A stretch of 64,000 bases of DNA from an uncultured Flavobacteriaceae bacterium (GTDB lineage Bacteria > Bacteroidota > Bacteroidia > Flavobacteriales > Flavobacteriaceae), in the NCBI GenBank assembly GCA_947502495.1, contig CANNAC010000007.1, positions 1 to 64,000 on the forward strand. The letters run 5' to 3'. Position numbers and translations under genes: made by a program. Below are positions 38,408 through 47,424 of the stretch, one piece after another; the first letter of the stretch is position 1, and each line of letters begins with the position of its first letter. The notes under the pieces were generated by a model. It was not told the origin of the DNA. It worked only from the letters and a program-made list of their open reading frames with translations, and did not search any database.

Positions 38408-39307
38408 ATGAATTATAAATCTTTTTTATTAACCATTTTTAGTGTAGCACTAACAACTACAGGTTTTTCGCAGGCAAATATTTTAAATGCGAAAACACCT
38501 CAAGAGATAGGCGTTAGAACAGAAGCACAGAAAGCTGTAGATAATGATAAACCATTAGAATACGGTTATGTAGATGATAGAGACATTATGTACTCTAAAA
38601 TGACTTGGGAAAAAGTGGTTTTAGATGAGCGTGTAAACTTTTCTCTGTATTATCCAATTGATACAAATAATATTGGAAGCAACAGACGTTCTCTTTATGA
38701 TGTTTTAACAAAAGCAATTCGTGAAGGCAAAATAGAAAATGTATACGATGATTCTTACTTTACAGCAAAACGTAGTCTAAAAGATTTAAAAGATATAACT
38801 TCTAAAGTAGATACTTTAGATATTGGTTATGATCAATTAAATGCAGACGGTTATGTAGATGCAGAATATATTACTAAAAGAGAGATCTCTTCTTATGATG
38901 TAAGTGCATATTTAATTAAAGGTCTTTGGTATTTTGATAAGCGTCAAGGAGAACTTAAATATAGATTATTAGGTCTTGCTCCAGCAGCAGCCGATGTAAA
39001 CTTTATTGATAGTGATGATGAAGCTAACAAAGAGCCAAATCCTTTATACTGGATATTCTTTCCAGATGCAAGAGATGTTTTGCACGAAGCAAAAGCATTC
39101 AATAATAAAAACAGTGCTGTACCATTTTCGTTCGATCATATATTAAACGCAAGACGTTTTAACGGTTACGTTTATAAAGAAGAAAACGTGTTTGGAGATA
39201 GAACAGTAGATGAATATATTACTGAAAATGCTTTAATGCAACTTTTAGAATCTGATAGAATTAAAGATAAGATCAGAAACTTTGAAATGGACATGTGGTC
39301 ATACTAA
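38408..39307 (+). CDS. gldN: type IX secretion / gliding protein GldN
   Basis: This 299-residue protein has a cleavable signal peptide (about 1-21, ending GFSQA). It lies at the end of gldKLMN and carries the family segments MTWEKVVLDERVNFSLYYP and NPLYWIFFPDARDVLHEAK. GldN associates with GldK in the outer-membrane ring. A perfect terminator follows 18 bp after the stop, closing the operon. Confidence 0.96.
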   Translation: MNYKSFLLTIFSVALTTTGFSQANILNAKTPQEIGVRTEAQKAVDNDKPLEYGYVDDRDIMYSKMTWEKVVLDERVNFSLYYPIDTNNIGSNRRSLYDVLTKAIREGKIENVYDDSYFTAKRSLKDLKDITSKVDTLDIGYDQLNADGYVDAEYITKREISSYDVSAYLIKGLWYFDKRQGELKYRLLGLAPAAADVNFIDSDDEANKEPNPLYWIFFPDARDVLHEAKAFNNKNSAVPFSFDHILNARRFNGYVYKEENVFGDRTVDEYITENALMQLLESDRIKDKIRNFEMDMWSY

Positions 39308-39325
39308 TCACATTCTAAATAAAGG

Positions 39326-39365
39326 AAACGCTCACTACCGATAAAAAGGAAGTGAGCGTTTTTTG
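39326..39365 (+). terminator. intrinsic terminator of gldKLMN
   Basis: A perfect 11-bp stem AAACGCTCACT/AGTGAGCGTTT (39326-39336, 39351-39361) is followed by T-run. Confidence 0.88.
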
Positions 39366-39405
39366 TTTATTATAAATTCAAATCTTTTATAGTACTTTTG
39401 CCTTC

Positions 39406-40446
39406 ATGAAAAATGTAGATTACATAATAGTAGGTTGTGGTTTAGCCGGAATTCATTTCTGTGAGCAATTGCTAGCAAATAATAAAACCTTTGTGGTATT
39501 AGATAATAAATCGCAACACTCTTCTGTAGTTGCTGGAGGATTATATAATCCTGTGGTTTTAAAACGGTTTACTTCGGTATGGAAAAGCCAAGAACAATTA
39601 GAACTTGCGCTACCAATCTATAATAAGTTAGAGAAGGATTTAAAGGTGACTTTAGATTATAGTACACCAGTATATAGGCGTTTTACTTCGGTTCAAGAAC
39701 AAAACGAATGGTTTACTGCTTCAGATAAACCAGAACTTAGCGAATACCTTGCTACACAGATTATTAAAAACGATAACGAGGCTATTGATGCTACTTTTGG
39801 CTTCGGAAAAGTTTTAGGTACTGGAAGAATAGATACGAAACTATTAATTGAAAGCTATAAAAAACAGTTACTAGAACGTAATCAATTATTGGAAGATACT
39901 TTTAATTATGAAGCATTAATTATAGAAGACACGATGCAATATCAAGACATAACCGCTAAGCATATTGTTTTTGCGGAAGGCTTTGGTGTTAAAAAGAATC
40001 CGTTTTTTAAAGATCTTCCCTTAAAAGAAGTGAAAGGAGAATTAGTAACTATTCATGCGCCAGACTTAAAAATAGACTTCGTTTTAAAATCCAGTGTGTT
40101 TTTAATTCCTATAGGAAACGATTTGTATACAGTAGGCGCAACATACGACTGGAAAGATAAAACGAATAACATTACGGCAGAAGCTAAAGAAGCGCTCTTA
40201 AAAAAGCTTAAAACGGTTTTAAAATGCGATTTTGAAGTCGTTAATCAAGTTGCAGGAATACGTCCAACAGTTACCGATAGAAGACCGCTTGTTGGTCAAC
40301 ATGAAATACATGAAAATATGTATGTACTTAATGGTTTAGGTACAAGAGGCGTTATGATTGCTCCTTATGTGGCAAAACAATTATTCAATCGCATTGAGAA
40401 TAATATAGCTTTGGAAAATGAAATCGATATTGCTAGGTTTAAGTAA
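39406..40446 (+). CDS. FAD-dependent oxidoreductase (DAO/glycine-oxidase-like)
   Basis: This 346-residue protein has an N-terminal dinucleotide-binding motif VGCGLAGIHFCE (9-20) and a C-terminal FAD segment GIRPTVTDRRPLVG...NGLGTRGVMIAP typical of the DAO superfamily. It probably oxidises an amine or amino acid; the substrate is not evident. A TACTTTTG -7-like element at 39393-39400 ends only 5 bp before the ATG, which would give a nearly leaderless mRNA if used. Confidence 0.86.
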   Translation: MKNVDYIIVGCGLAGIHFCEQLLANNKTFVVLDNKSQHSSVVAGGLYNPVVLKRFTSVWKSQEQLELALPIYNKLEKDLKVTLDYSTPVYRRFTSVQEQNEWFTASDKPELSEYLATQIIKNDNEAIDATFGFGKVLGTGRIDTKLLIESYKKQLLERNQLLEDTFNYEALIIEDTMQYQDITAKHIVFAEGFGVKKNPFFKDLPLKEVKGELVTIHAPDLKIDFVLKSSVFLIPIGNDLYTVGATYDWKDKTNNITAEAKEALLKKLKTVLKCDFEVVNQVAGIRPTVTDRRPLVGQHEIHENMYVLNGLGTRGVMIAPYVAKQLFNRIENNIALENEIDIARFK

Positions 40447-40506
40447 TTACGACGAGTTCGTTTTTAAAATAAGCTTGTAGTATAGAAAAAGGCTTGAGCT
40501 TGCTTG

Positions 40507-40615
40507 CGTTAGCGATTGCAATGGCATCCTTTTTACTTGTGTATAAAATGCGTTACTAGTTAAATTATAGAAAAGTAAAAAGATATAATGGAAAGCGCGA
40601 CCCTTGTGGTAACGC
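40507..40615. repeat. intergenic element with inverted ends and structured core
   Basis: On the minus strand the element starts GGGCGTTACCACAAGGGTCG (40598-40617), runs through CGCTTTCC..ATCTTTTTAC, an internal AAAAAGGATGCC, and ends TGCAATCGCTAACGC (40507-40521). The ends GCGTTA/TAACGC are inverted. Its base composition is richer in G+C than the surroundings. From memory, sequences with this wording recur between genes in other Bacteroidota; I cannot confirm that here. No ORF. Confidence 0.55.
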
Positions 40616-40623
40616 CCAAATAA

Positions 40624-41010
40624 TTATTTCTTATTCACTGCATTTTTATCAAAATGGACAAACATATTGATCCATATATTTCTAGAAATACGCATGATTA
40701 TGGGAGCAAAAATAATTAAAGTTCCTACAATAGAAGCAAATACATAATGAATGGAGGCGTTAAGAAAAGCGCCGCTAATTACAGCTGCAGCAACTGCAAA
40801 AGCAATACCAACAGCATAACTAACATACATTGCGCCATAGAAAAACGATGGCTCTATCTTGTATTTAATCCCACAATGCGAACAAGTTTCGTTCATGGTT
40901 AATGTCTTGGATAAGTGATATGGATTGGTGTCACTATACATCGATTCTTGATGACATTTTGGGCAAGAACCCGTTAAAATACTATATAATTTAGAACCTT
41001 TTTTAAACAT
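40624..41010 (-). CDS. DUF983 family membrane protein with zinc-finger-like cysteines
   Basis: This 128-residue protein starts at the ATG at 41010 (MFKKGSKLYS). A longer frame from a TTG at 41031 adds seven unsupported residues. The N-terminal part has two CxxC pairs (SCPKCHQ and TCSHCG), likely a zinc ribbon. Two membrane helices follow (about 60-80 and 85-110). The DUF983 family has no established function. Confidence 0.82.
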   Translation of the reverse strand: MFKKGSKLYSILTGSCPKCHQESMYSDTNPYHLSKTLTMNETCSHCGIKYKIEPSFFYGAMYVSYAVGIAFAVAAAVISGAFLNASIHYVFASIVGTLIIFAPIIMRISRNIWINMFVHFDKNAVNKK

Positions 41011-41020
41011 ATTATTTATG

Positions 41021-41028
41021 TACTTTTG
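41021..41028 (+). promoter_or_regulatory. -7 promoter element TACTTTTG for the ABC-F gene
   Basis: This TAnnTTTG match is followed by a ~70-nt leader before the ABC-F ATG at 41108. Confidence 0.45.
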
Positions 41029-41107
41029 CAAACTGGTTATGAAATGTATTCATCCAAACAAAATTAGCCATTATTTATTAAATTAAAGTAACAATTGTTA
41101 CCAAACT

Positions 41108-43015
41108 ATGCTTAACATACACAATCTATCTATATCTTTTCAAGGCGAATATTTATTCGAAGAAATTACATTTAAATTAAATTCTGGCGATCGTGTTGGG
41201 TTAATTGGAAAAAATGGAGCTGGGAAATCTACCATGCTTAAAATTTTATCTAAAGAGTTAGAACCAGATTCTGGACAACTAGCAGCAGATAAAGATTTAA
41301 AGATTGGGTTTTTAAAACAAGATATTGATTTTGTTTTAGGAAGAACAGTATTAGAAGAGTCTTACGAAGCCTTTACCGAAATTAAAAAAGTAGAAGCACA
41401 GTTAGAAGAAATTAACACACAACTTGTAGAACGTACCGATTACGAAAGTGAAGGTTACAATCAAATCATGATTGATCTTAACGATTTACAACATCAATTC
41501 GAAATACTTGGCGGGTATAACTACCAAGGAGAAACCGAGAAAATACTACAAGGTCTAGGTTTTAAACGCGAAGACTTTAACAAGCTTACAGATACCTTTT
41601 CTGGAGGTTGGAGAATGCGTATTGAGTTAGCAAAACTATTATTGCAAAATAATGATTTGCTATTATTAGATGAGCCAACCAATCACTTAGATATCGAATC
41701 TATAATCTGGTTAGAAGGGTTTTTGAAAAATTATGCGGGAGCAGTAGTGATTGTTTCGCATGATAAAATGTTTTTAGATAATGTAACCAATAGAACTATT
41801 GAGGTTTCTTTAGGAAGGATTTACGATTACCCAAAACCGTATACCAAGTATTTAGTGCTTCGAAATGAAATTAAAGCACAGCAATTAGCGTCTCAAAAAA
41901 ATCAGCAAAAACAGATTGAGCAGACGGAAAAGCTAATTGAAAAGTTTAGAGCGAAAGCGAGTAAAGCAACCATGGCACAATCGCTAATAAAAAAGCTCGA
42001 CAAAATTGATAGAATTGAAGTAGATGAAGATGATAACTCTGTAATGACTTTAAATTTTCCAGTTTCTATAACTCCGGGAAAGGTAGTGGTAGAAGCAGAT
42101 AAGATTTCTAAAAATTACGGGGACAATCAAGTCTTGTCCGAAGTGAGTTTAATGATTGAACGGGATGTGAAGACCGCATTTGTTGGTCAGAATGGACAAG
42201 GTAAATCTACGCTTGCTAAAATTTTGGTTGGCGATTTAAAACACGACGGAATCTTAAAACTGGGACATAACGTGCAAATTGGTTATTTCGCTCAAAATCA
42301 AGCAGAATATTTAGACGGTAGCAAAACCGTTTTAGATACCATGATTGATGCTGCAAACGAAACCAATAGAAGTAAAGTTCGTGATATTTTAGGTTCGTTT
42401 TTATTTCGTGGTGACGAAGCAGAGAAATATGTAAGAGTACTTTCTGGGGGAGAACGTAACCGTTTGGCACTTGCAAAATTAATGCTGCAACCGTTTAATG
42501 TGCTTATTATGGATGAGCCAACCAATCACTTAGATATTAAATCTAAAAACGTGCTAAAAGATGCCTTAAAGCGTTTTGAAGGTACACTTCTTTTAGTTTC
42601 GCATGATCGTGATTTCTTGCAAGGATTAACTGATACGGTTTATGAATTTAAAGACGAAAAAATCAAGAAGTATTTAGGAGATATAGATTATTACCTAGAG
42701 CAACGTAATGTGGAGAATTTACGTGAAGTAGAAAAACGTACCGTAATAAAATCTGCTCCAAAAGAAAAGAATACACAATCTTACGAAGACCAAAAAAAGC
42801 TAAAATCTTTAAACAATAGATTGAGTAATGCAGAGTCTAAGATTAATCAGCTAGAAAAAGAAATTAAAGAGGCAGATGTAGAACTCGCTGTAAATTATGA
42901 CGAAGTTTCTTCTAAACCAGGTTTTTTTGATGCTTATCAAGCAAAAAAAGAAAAGCTTACGCAGCTGATGCAAGATTGGGAAGATATCACATTGAAACTA
43001 GAAGATTACGCCTAG
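41108..43015 (+). CDS. ABC-F family ATPase (ribosome-associated, Uup/EttA-like)
   Basis: This 635-residue protein has two ABC domains and no membrane segment: Walker A GKNGAGKST (about 37-45) and GQNGQGKST (about 359-367), signatures LSGGW-type (TFSGGWRMR) and VLSGGERNR, and LLLDEPTNHLD twice. An ~80-residue interdomain linker and a C-terminal coiled-coil (about 560-635) fit the Uup-like subgroup. Such proteins act on ribosomes or on branched DNA; the specific role is unassigned. Confidence 0.92.
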   Translation: MLNIHNLSISFQGEYLFEEITFKLNSGDRVGLIGKNGAGKSTMLKILSKELEPDSGQLAADKDLKIGFLKQDIDFVLGRTVLEESYEAFTEIKKVEAQLEEINTQLVERTDYESEGYNQIMIDLNDLQHQFEILGGYNYQGETEKILQGLGFKREDFNKLTDTFSGGWRMRIELAKLLLQNNDLLLLDEPTNHLDIESIIWLEGFLKNYAGAVVIVSHDKMFLDNVTNRTIEVSLGRIYDYPKPYTKYLVLRNEIKAQQLASQKNQQKQIEQTEKLIEKFRAKASKATMAQSLIKKLDKIDRIEVDEDDNSVMTLNFPVSITPGKVVVEADKISKNYGDNQVLSEVSLMIERDVKTAFVGQNGQGKSTLAKILVGDLKHDGILKLGHNVQIGYFAQNQAEYLDGSKTVLDTMIDAANETNRSKVRDILGSFLFRGDEAEKYVRVLSGGERNRLALAKLMLQPFNVLIMDEPTNHLDIKSKNVLKDALKRFEGTLLLVSHDRDFLQGLTDTVYEFKDEKIKKYLGDIDYYLEQRNVENLREVEKRTVIKSAPKEKNTQSYEDQKKLKSLNNRLSNAESKINQLEKEIKEADVELAVNYDEVSSKPGFFDAYQAKKEKLTQLMQDWEDITLKLEDYA

Positions 43016-43030
43016 TTTTTTTAGGTTTTC

Positions 43031-43086
43031 TTTAACGTTTACCCGTTAAACTATAGCATAGTTTTGTAGTCTAATTACAAAACTAT
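43031..43086 (+). promoter_or_regulatory. double palindrome over the efflux-operon promoter (putative operator)
   Basis: Two perfect inverted repeats lie in the 75-bp gap before the efflux operon: TTTAACG/CGTTAAA (43031-43037, 43044-43050, 6-bp spacer) and ATAGTTTTGTA/TACAAAACTAT (43058-43068, 43076-43086, 7-bp spacer). The second contains a TAGTTTTG -7 element (43059-43066) and ends 5 bp before the first ATG. This is what a TetR- or MarR-type repressor site would look like; no such regulator gene is in the window. Confidence 0.6.
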
Positions 43087-43090
43087 ACCA

Positions 43091-44224
43091 ATGCGTAAAA
43101 TTATACTATCAATTATAGGTGTGCTATTTATAATTGGCGCTTACTTATTTGCTAATAAATTAATAGCAGATAAAAATAAACCAAAGCCAGTTAAAGCTAA
43201 AATTGTAAAAACTATTTTTACAGACACCGTACAAAATAGCACCATTCCAATAGTTATTGCTGCAAATGGTAGCCTGGAAGCGAAACGTAGATTAGAAATC
43301 TATGCAGAAGTACAAGGGATTTTTAAATCTGGAAGTACTTTATTTAAACCAGGTCAAGAATACAGAGCAGGACAAACTCTAATTAAAATAGATGCTGCAG
43401 AATATTACGCAAGTGTACAGTCTTCAAAAAGTAATCTGTACAATTCTATTGCCGCGATCATGCCAGATCTTCGTTTAGATTTTCCAGATATATTCGATAA
43501 ATGGCAAAACTATCTTACTAGTTTTGATTTAAATAAAACAACTCCAAAGTTACCTCAAATGACTTCCGATAAGGAGAACTATTTCATAACAGGAAGAAGT
43601 ATTGTTTCTAATTACTACAACGTAAAAAACTTAGAACAACGTTTGGCTAAGTATTATATCTCTGCACCTTTTTCAGGAATCTTAACCGAAGCGTTAGTTA
43701 CAGAAGGTACCTTAATTAGAAGCGGACAAAAATTAGGGGAATTTATAGATCCTTCGGTATACGAAATGGAAGTAGCGATTAGTAAAACTTACGCTAATTT
43801 GTTAAAAGTAGGTGAGGCCGTTGCTTTAAATAATTTAGATAAAACAGAAACGTATACGGGTAAAGTATCCCGTGTTAACGGAAGCATTGATGCTACTACA
43901 CAAACCATTACTGCGTATATAGAAGTGAAGCACGAAAATCTAAAAGAAGGGATGTATTTAGAAGCCAACCTAAATGCAAAAGAAGAAAGTGATGCTATTG
44001 AAATTGATAGAAACTTGCTTTTAGAAAGTCAGCAAATATTTGTGGTTAAAGATAGTCTGTTAGATGTAATAGATGTGAAACCTGTATATTTTTCGGAAAC
44101 AAAAGTAGTGTTGAAAAATGTACCTAACGGAACTATTATTCTTAAAAAATCGGTTCCTGGTGCCTATGCAGGAATGTTAGTGAAAGCTTTTGAAGAAAAA
44201 AGTAATACCAAAGACAAACAGTAA
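43091..44224 (+). CDS. RND efflux membrane-fusion (periplasmic adaptor) protein
   Basis: This 377-residue protein has an N-terminal signal anchor (4-22) and the HlyD/AcrA layout: a barrel-sandwich hybrid domain with GSLEAKRRLEIYAEVQGIF (about 60-80), a short alpha-hairpin region, and beta-barrel/membrane-proximal domains. It links the inner-membrane pump to the outer-membrane channel. Only 2 bp separate it from the pump gene. Substrate is unknown. Confidence 0.9.
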   Translation: MRKIILSIIGVLFIIGAYLFANKLIADKNKPKPVKAKIVKTIFTDTVQNSTIPIVIAANGSLEAKRRLEIYAEVQGIFKSGSTLFKPGQEYRAGQTLIKIDAAEYYASVQSSKSNLYNSIAAIMPDLRLDFPDIFDKWQNYLTSFDLNKTTPKLPQMTSDKENYFITGRSIVSNYYNVKNLEQRLAKYYISAPFSGILTEALVTEGTLIRSGQKLGEFIDPSVYEMEVAISKTYANLLKVGEAVALNNLDKTETYTGKVSRVNGSIDATTQTITAYIEVKHENLKEGMYLEANLNAKEESDAIEIDRNLLLESQQIFVVKDSLLDVIDVKPVYFSETKVVLKNVPNGTIILKKSVPGAYAGMLVKAFEEKSNTKDKQ

Positions 44225-44226
44225 AC

Positions 44227-47200
44227 ATGAGAAAACTAATAACGTATTTTATTAAGTATCACGTAGCTGTTAACATATTTATTATAGCTTTTGTTATTTT
44301 TGGTTACCTAGGTGTAACCTCTTTAAAATCTTCCTTTTTTCCATTAGTAGATTCTAAAATAATCAATATTAGTGTTACCTATCCTGGAGCATCCCCTCAA
44401 GAAATTGAGGAAGGTATTGTACTTCAAATAGAAGATAATCTAAAAGGTTTAAAAGGTGTCGATCGTGTAACTTCGGTATCTAGAGAAAATAGTGGAACCA
44501 TTACTGTAGAAACCGAAAAAGGAGAGAACATTGACTTCATGTTATTAGAAGTTAAAAATGCAGTAGATCGCGTACCTTCTTTTCCTTCTGGAATGGAACC
44601 TTTAATTGTAGCCAAACAAGAAGCGGTACGAGAAACTATTTCCTTTGCTTTAAGTGGTGATAATATTCCGCTTGCCACTTTAAAACAAATTGGTAGGCAA
44701 GTTGAAAATGATTTAAGAGCGATTGAAGGTATTTCGCAAATTGCAATTTCTGGGTATCCAGATGAAGAAATTGAAATCGCTGTCAATGAAACGAGTTTAT
44801 TAGCATATAATCTTACGTTTACCGAAGTTTCGCAGGCCGTAAGCAGATCGAATATTTTAACTACTGGAGGAACCATAAAAACAGATGCGGAAGAATACCT
44901 AATTCGAGCAAATAACCGTTCGTATTATGGGGATGAACTTTCTAATGTGGTGGTTCGTGCTTCTAATGATGGTAAGATAGTCCGTTTGAAAGATGTCGCT
45001 ATTATTCGTGATCGTTTTTCTGAAACGCCAAATGCCACGTATTTCGATCAAAAACTAGCGGTCAATATTTCTATAACCAGTACGAACTCAGAAGATTTAA
45101 TATCCTCTGCAGAAAATGTGAAAGCATATATTGAAGAATATAATCAAAAGCATAATAATGTACAATTAGATGTGGTTCGTGATTTGTCTAAAACACTAAA
45201 TCAGCGTACCGATTTATTAACAGAAAATGCGATAGTAGGAATGCTATTGGTGTTAATATTCTTGTCCTTATTCTTAAACACACGTTTAGCATTTTGGGTA
45301 GCATTCGGATTGCCTATTTCATTTTTAGGAATGTTTATTTTTGCAGCACAGTTTGATGTAACCATAAATGTATTATCCCTTTTTGGAATGATTATCGTTA
45401 TTGGTATTTTGGTAGATGATGGTATTGTAATTGCCGAAAATATTTACCAACATTACGAAAAAGGAAAGTCGCCTATCGATGCTGCCATTGATGGTACTAT
45501 GGAAGTAATTCCTCCTGTAGTTTCGGCAATTATAACAACGCTTTTAGCCTTTTCTTTATTCTTATTTCTAGATAGTAGAATTGGTGAATTTTTTAGTGAA
45601 GTTTCCGTAGTTGTAATACTTACTTTAGTGGTTTCATTGGTCGAAGCATTAATTATTCTTCCTGCCCATTTAGCACATTCCAAAGCTTTAAGAAAACCCG
45701 TTATAGAAGAAAACCCTTCCAAAATGAAGCAGTTTTTCTCCAAAATGCGAGTAATAAATAAAGCAGGAGATAACTTCATGAATTTCTTAAGAGATAAAGT
45801 ATATACGCCTGCGATCACATTCGTCTTAAATTTTAAAATACTTTCTTTAGGTATTTTTGTGGCTTTACTAATTTTAACTTTTGGCGCTATTGGTGGTGGT
45901 GTTATTGGTATGACTATGTTTCCTTCGGTTGCCAGTGATAGAGTGACTATCGAATTAGATATGCCAAATGGTACGAATGAAAAAATAACAGATTCTATTA
46001 TTTCTATGATAGAAGAAAAATCGTTTATCGTTAATCAAGAATTAACCGAAAAATATTTAAAAGGAGAAGATAAACAGCTTTTTGAAAATACCATTTTAAC
46101 AATAAGTAGTAGCTCTAGTGCTAAATTACAGATTAACATGTTGCCAGGAGAAGAAAGACCCGACGCAATAAAATCGGATTTAGTAGCCAATAGATTACGA
46201 GAATTGGTTGGTCCTGTGATTGGTACCGAGCGTTTAATTTTTGGTTCTGGTGGTAATTTTGGTGGTAGCCCAGTTTCTGTTTCCCTTTTAGGAAATAATA
46301 TTGAAGAGCTTAAAGCTGCGAAAATAGAGTTGAAAGAAGTTTTAGCATCTAACCCACTATTAAAAGATATTGAAGATAATGATCCTGCCGGAATTAAGGA
46401 AATTCGTATCGAATTAAAAGAAAGCGCTTACTTACTTGGTTTAAATTTAAGTACAGTAATGGCGCAAGTACGTTCTGGTTTCTTTGGTACACAGGCACAA
46501 CGTTTTCAAAGAGGACAAGACGAAATTCGCGTTTGGGTACGTTATGATAGAAGCGATAGAGCATCTATTAATAATCTAGATGACATGCGAATTGTAACTC
46601 CAACAGGTGAGCGAGTAACACTTAAAGATATCGCTTCATATACTATTGAAAGAGGAGATGTTGCTATTAATCATTTAGAAGGGCAACGCGAAATAAAAGT
46701 TTCTGCAGATTTAAAAGATCCAAGTACAAGTACCACAGATATTTTGGCCGACTTAAAAGGGGTAACTATGGTAGAGTTAAAATCTAAATACCCAACTATT
46801 TCGGCATCTTTTGAAGGACAAAACAGAGAAAAAGAAAAACTAAATAGTTCTTTAGCGAAAGCAGGAATTCCTATTTTATTTCTAATTTATATAGTTATTG
46901 CTTTTACATTTAGAAGTTATAGTCAGCCAATATTACTAATTCTATTAGTACCTTTTAGTCTTACCGCTGTAGCTTGGGGACACTGGATGCTTGGTTTTTC
47001 GGTAAATATATTATCCCTTCTAGGTATTATCGCTCTAATTGGGATTATGGTAAATGATGGTCTGGTACTTATTGGTAAATTTAATTCTAATTTACGGGAT
47101 GGTTTAAAGTTTGAGGAAGCACTTTTAGATGCAGGGAAATCTCGTTTTAGAGCTATTTTCTTAACCTCATTAACTACTGTTGCAGGTTTGGCGCCTTTAC

Positions 47201-47424
47201 TATTAGAAAAAAGTAGACAAGCACAATTTTTAAAACCTATGGCAATTTCCATATCCTTTGGTATTGCATATGCAACTATTTTAACCTTGTTAGTTTTACC
47301 ACTATTCTTATCTTTTAGTAATAGTATTAAACAAAAAGGAAAATGGTTAGCTACAGGAAAGGAAGTAACCAAAGAAGAAGTAGAAAGAGCTATTAAAGAA
47401 CAAAAGGAAGAAAATGAACATTAA
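44227..47424 (+). CDS. RND-family efflux pump permease (AcrB/MdtB-like)
   Basis: This 1065-residue RND permease has the expected 12 membrane helices: one near residue 12-32, a first periplasmic loop with PGASPQEIEEGI, helices from about 335, a second loop, and the last helices to about 1045. The segment GILVDDGIVIAENIYQ in helix 4 carries the acidic proton-relay residues. Its stop overlaps the outer-membrane channel gene by 11 bp. Substrate is not predictable; sequence is drug/solvent type rather than metal type. Confidence 0.94.
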   Translation: MRKLITYFIKYHVAVNIFIIAFVIFGYLGVTSLKSSFFPLVDSKIINISVTYPGASPQEIEEGIVLQIEDNLKGLKGVDRVTSVSRENSGTITVETEKGENIDFMLLEVKNAVDRVPSFPSGMEPLIVAKQEAVRETISFALSGDNIPLATLKQIGRQVENDLRAIEGISQIAISGYPDEEIEIAVNETSLLAYNLTFTEVSQAVSRSNILTTGGTIKTDAEEYLIRANNRSYYGDELSNVVVRASNDGKIVRLKDVAIIRDRFSETPNATYFDQKLAVNISITSTNSEDLISSAENVKAYIEEYNQKHNNVQLDVVRDLSKTLNQRTDLLTENAIVGMLLVLIFLSLFLNTRLAFWVAFGLPISFLGMFIFAAQFDVTINVLSLFGMIIVIGILVDDGIVIAENIYQHYEKGKSPIDAAIDGTMEVIPPVVSAIITTLLAFSLFLFLDSRIGEFFSEVSVVVILTLVVSLVEALIILPAHLAHSKALRKPVIEENPSKMKQFFSKMRVINKAGDNFMNFLRDKVYTPAITFVLNFKILSLGIFVALLILTFGAIGGGVIGMTMFPSVASDRVTIELDMPNGTNEKITDSIISMIEEKSFIVNQELTEKYLKGEDKQLFENTILTISSSSSAKLQINMLPGEERPDAIKSDLVANRLRELVGPVIGTERLIFGSGGNFGGSPVSVSLLGNNIEELKAAKIELKEVLASNPLLKDIEDNDPAGIKEIRIELKESAYLLGLNLSTVMAQVRSGFFGTQAQRFQRGQDEIRVWVRYDRSDRASINNLDDMRIVTPTGERVTLKDIASYTIERGDVAINHLEGQREIKVSADLKDPSTSTTDILADLKGVTMVELKSKYPTISASFEGQNREKEKLNSSLAKAGIPILFLIYIVIAFTFRSYSQPILLILLVPFSLTAVAWGHWMLGFSVNILSLLGIIALIGIMVNDGLVLIGKFNSNLRDGLKFEEALLDAGKSRFRAIFLTSLTTVAGLAPLLLEKSRQAQFLKPMAISISFGIAYATILTLLVLPLFLSFSNSIKQKGKWLATGKEVTKEEVERAIKEQKEENEH

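Noticed and set aside
41011-41031. Longer start (TTG) for the DUF983 protein
   Set aside because: It would place the start over the plus-strand promoter of the ABC-F gene and adds only seven residues; the ATG at 41010 is better.
44424-47372. Long minus-strand frames inside the RND pump gene
   Set aside because: They are antisense to a clear 1065-residue RND permease, with no promoter or family support.
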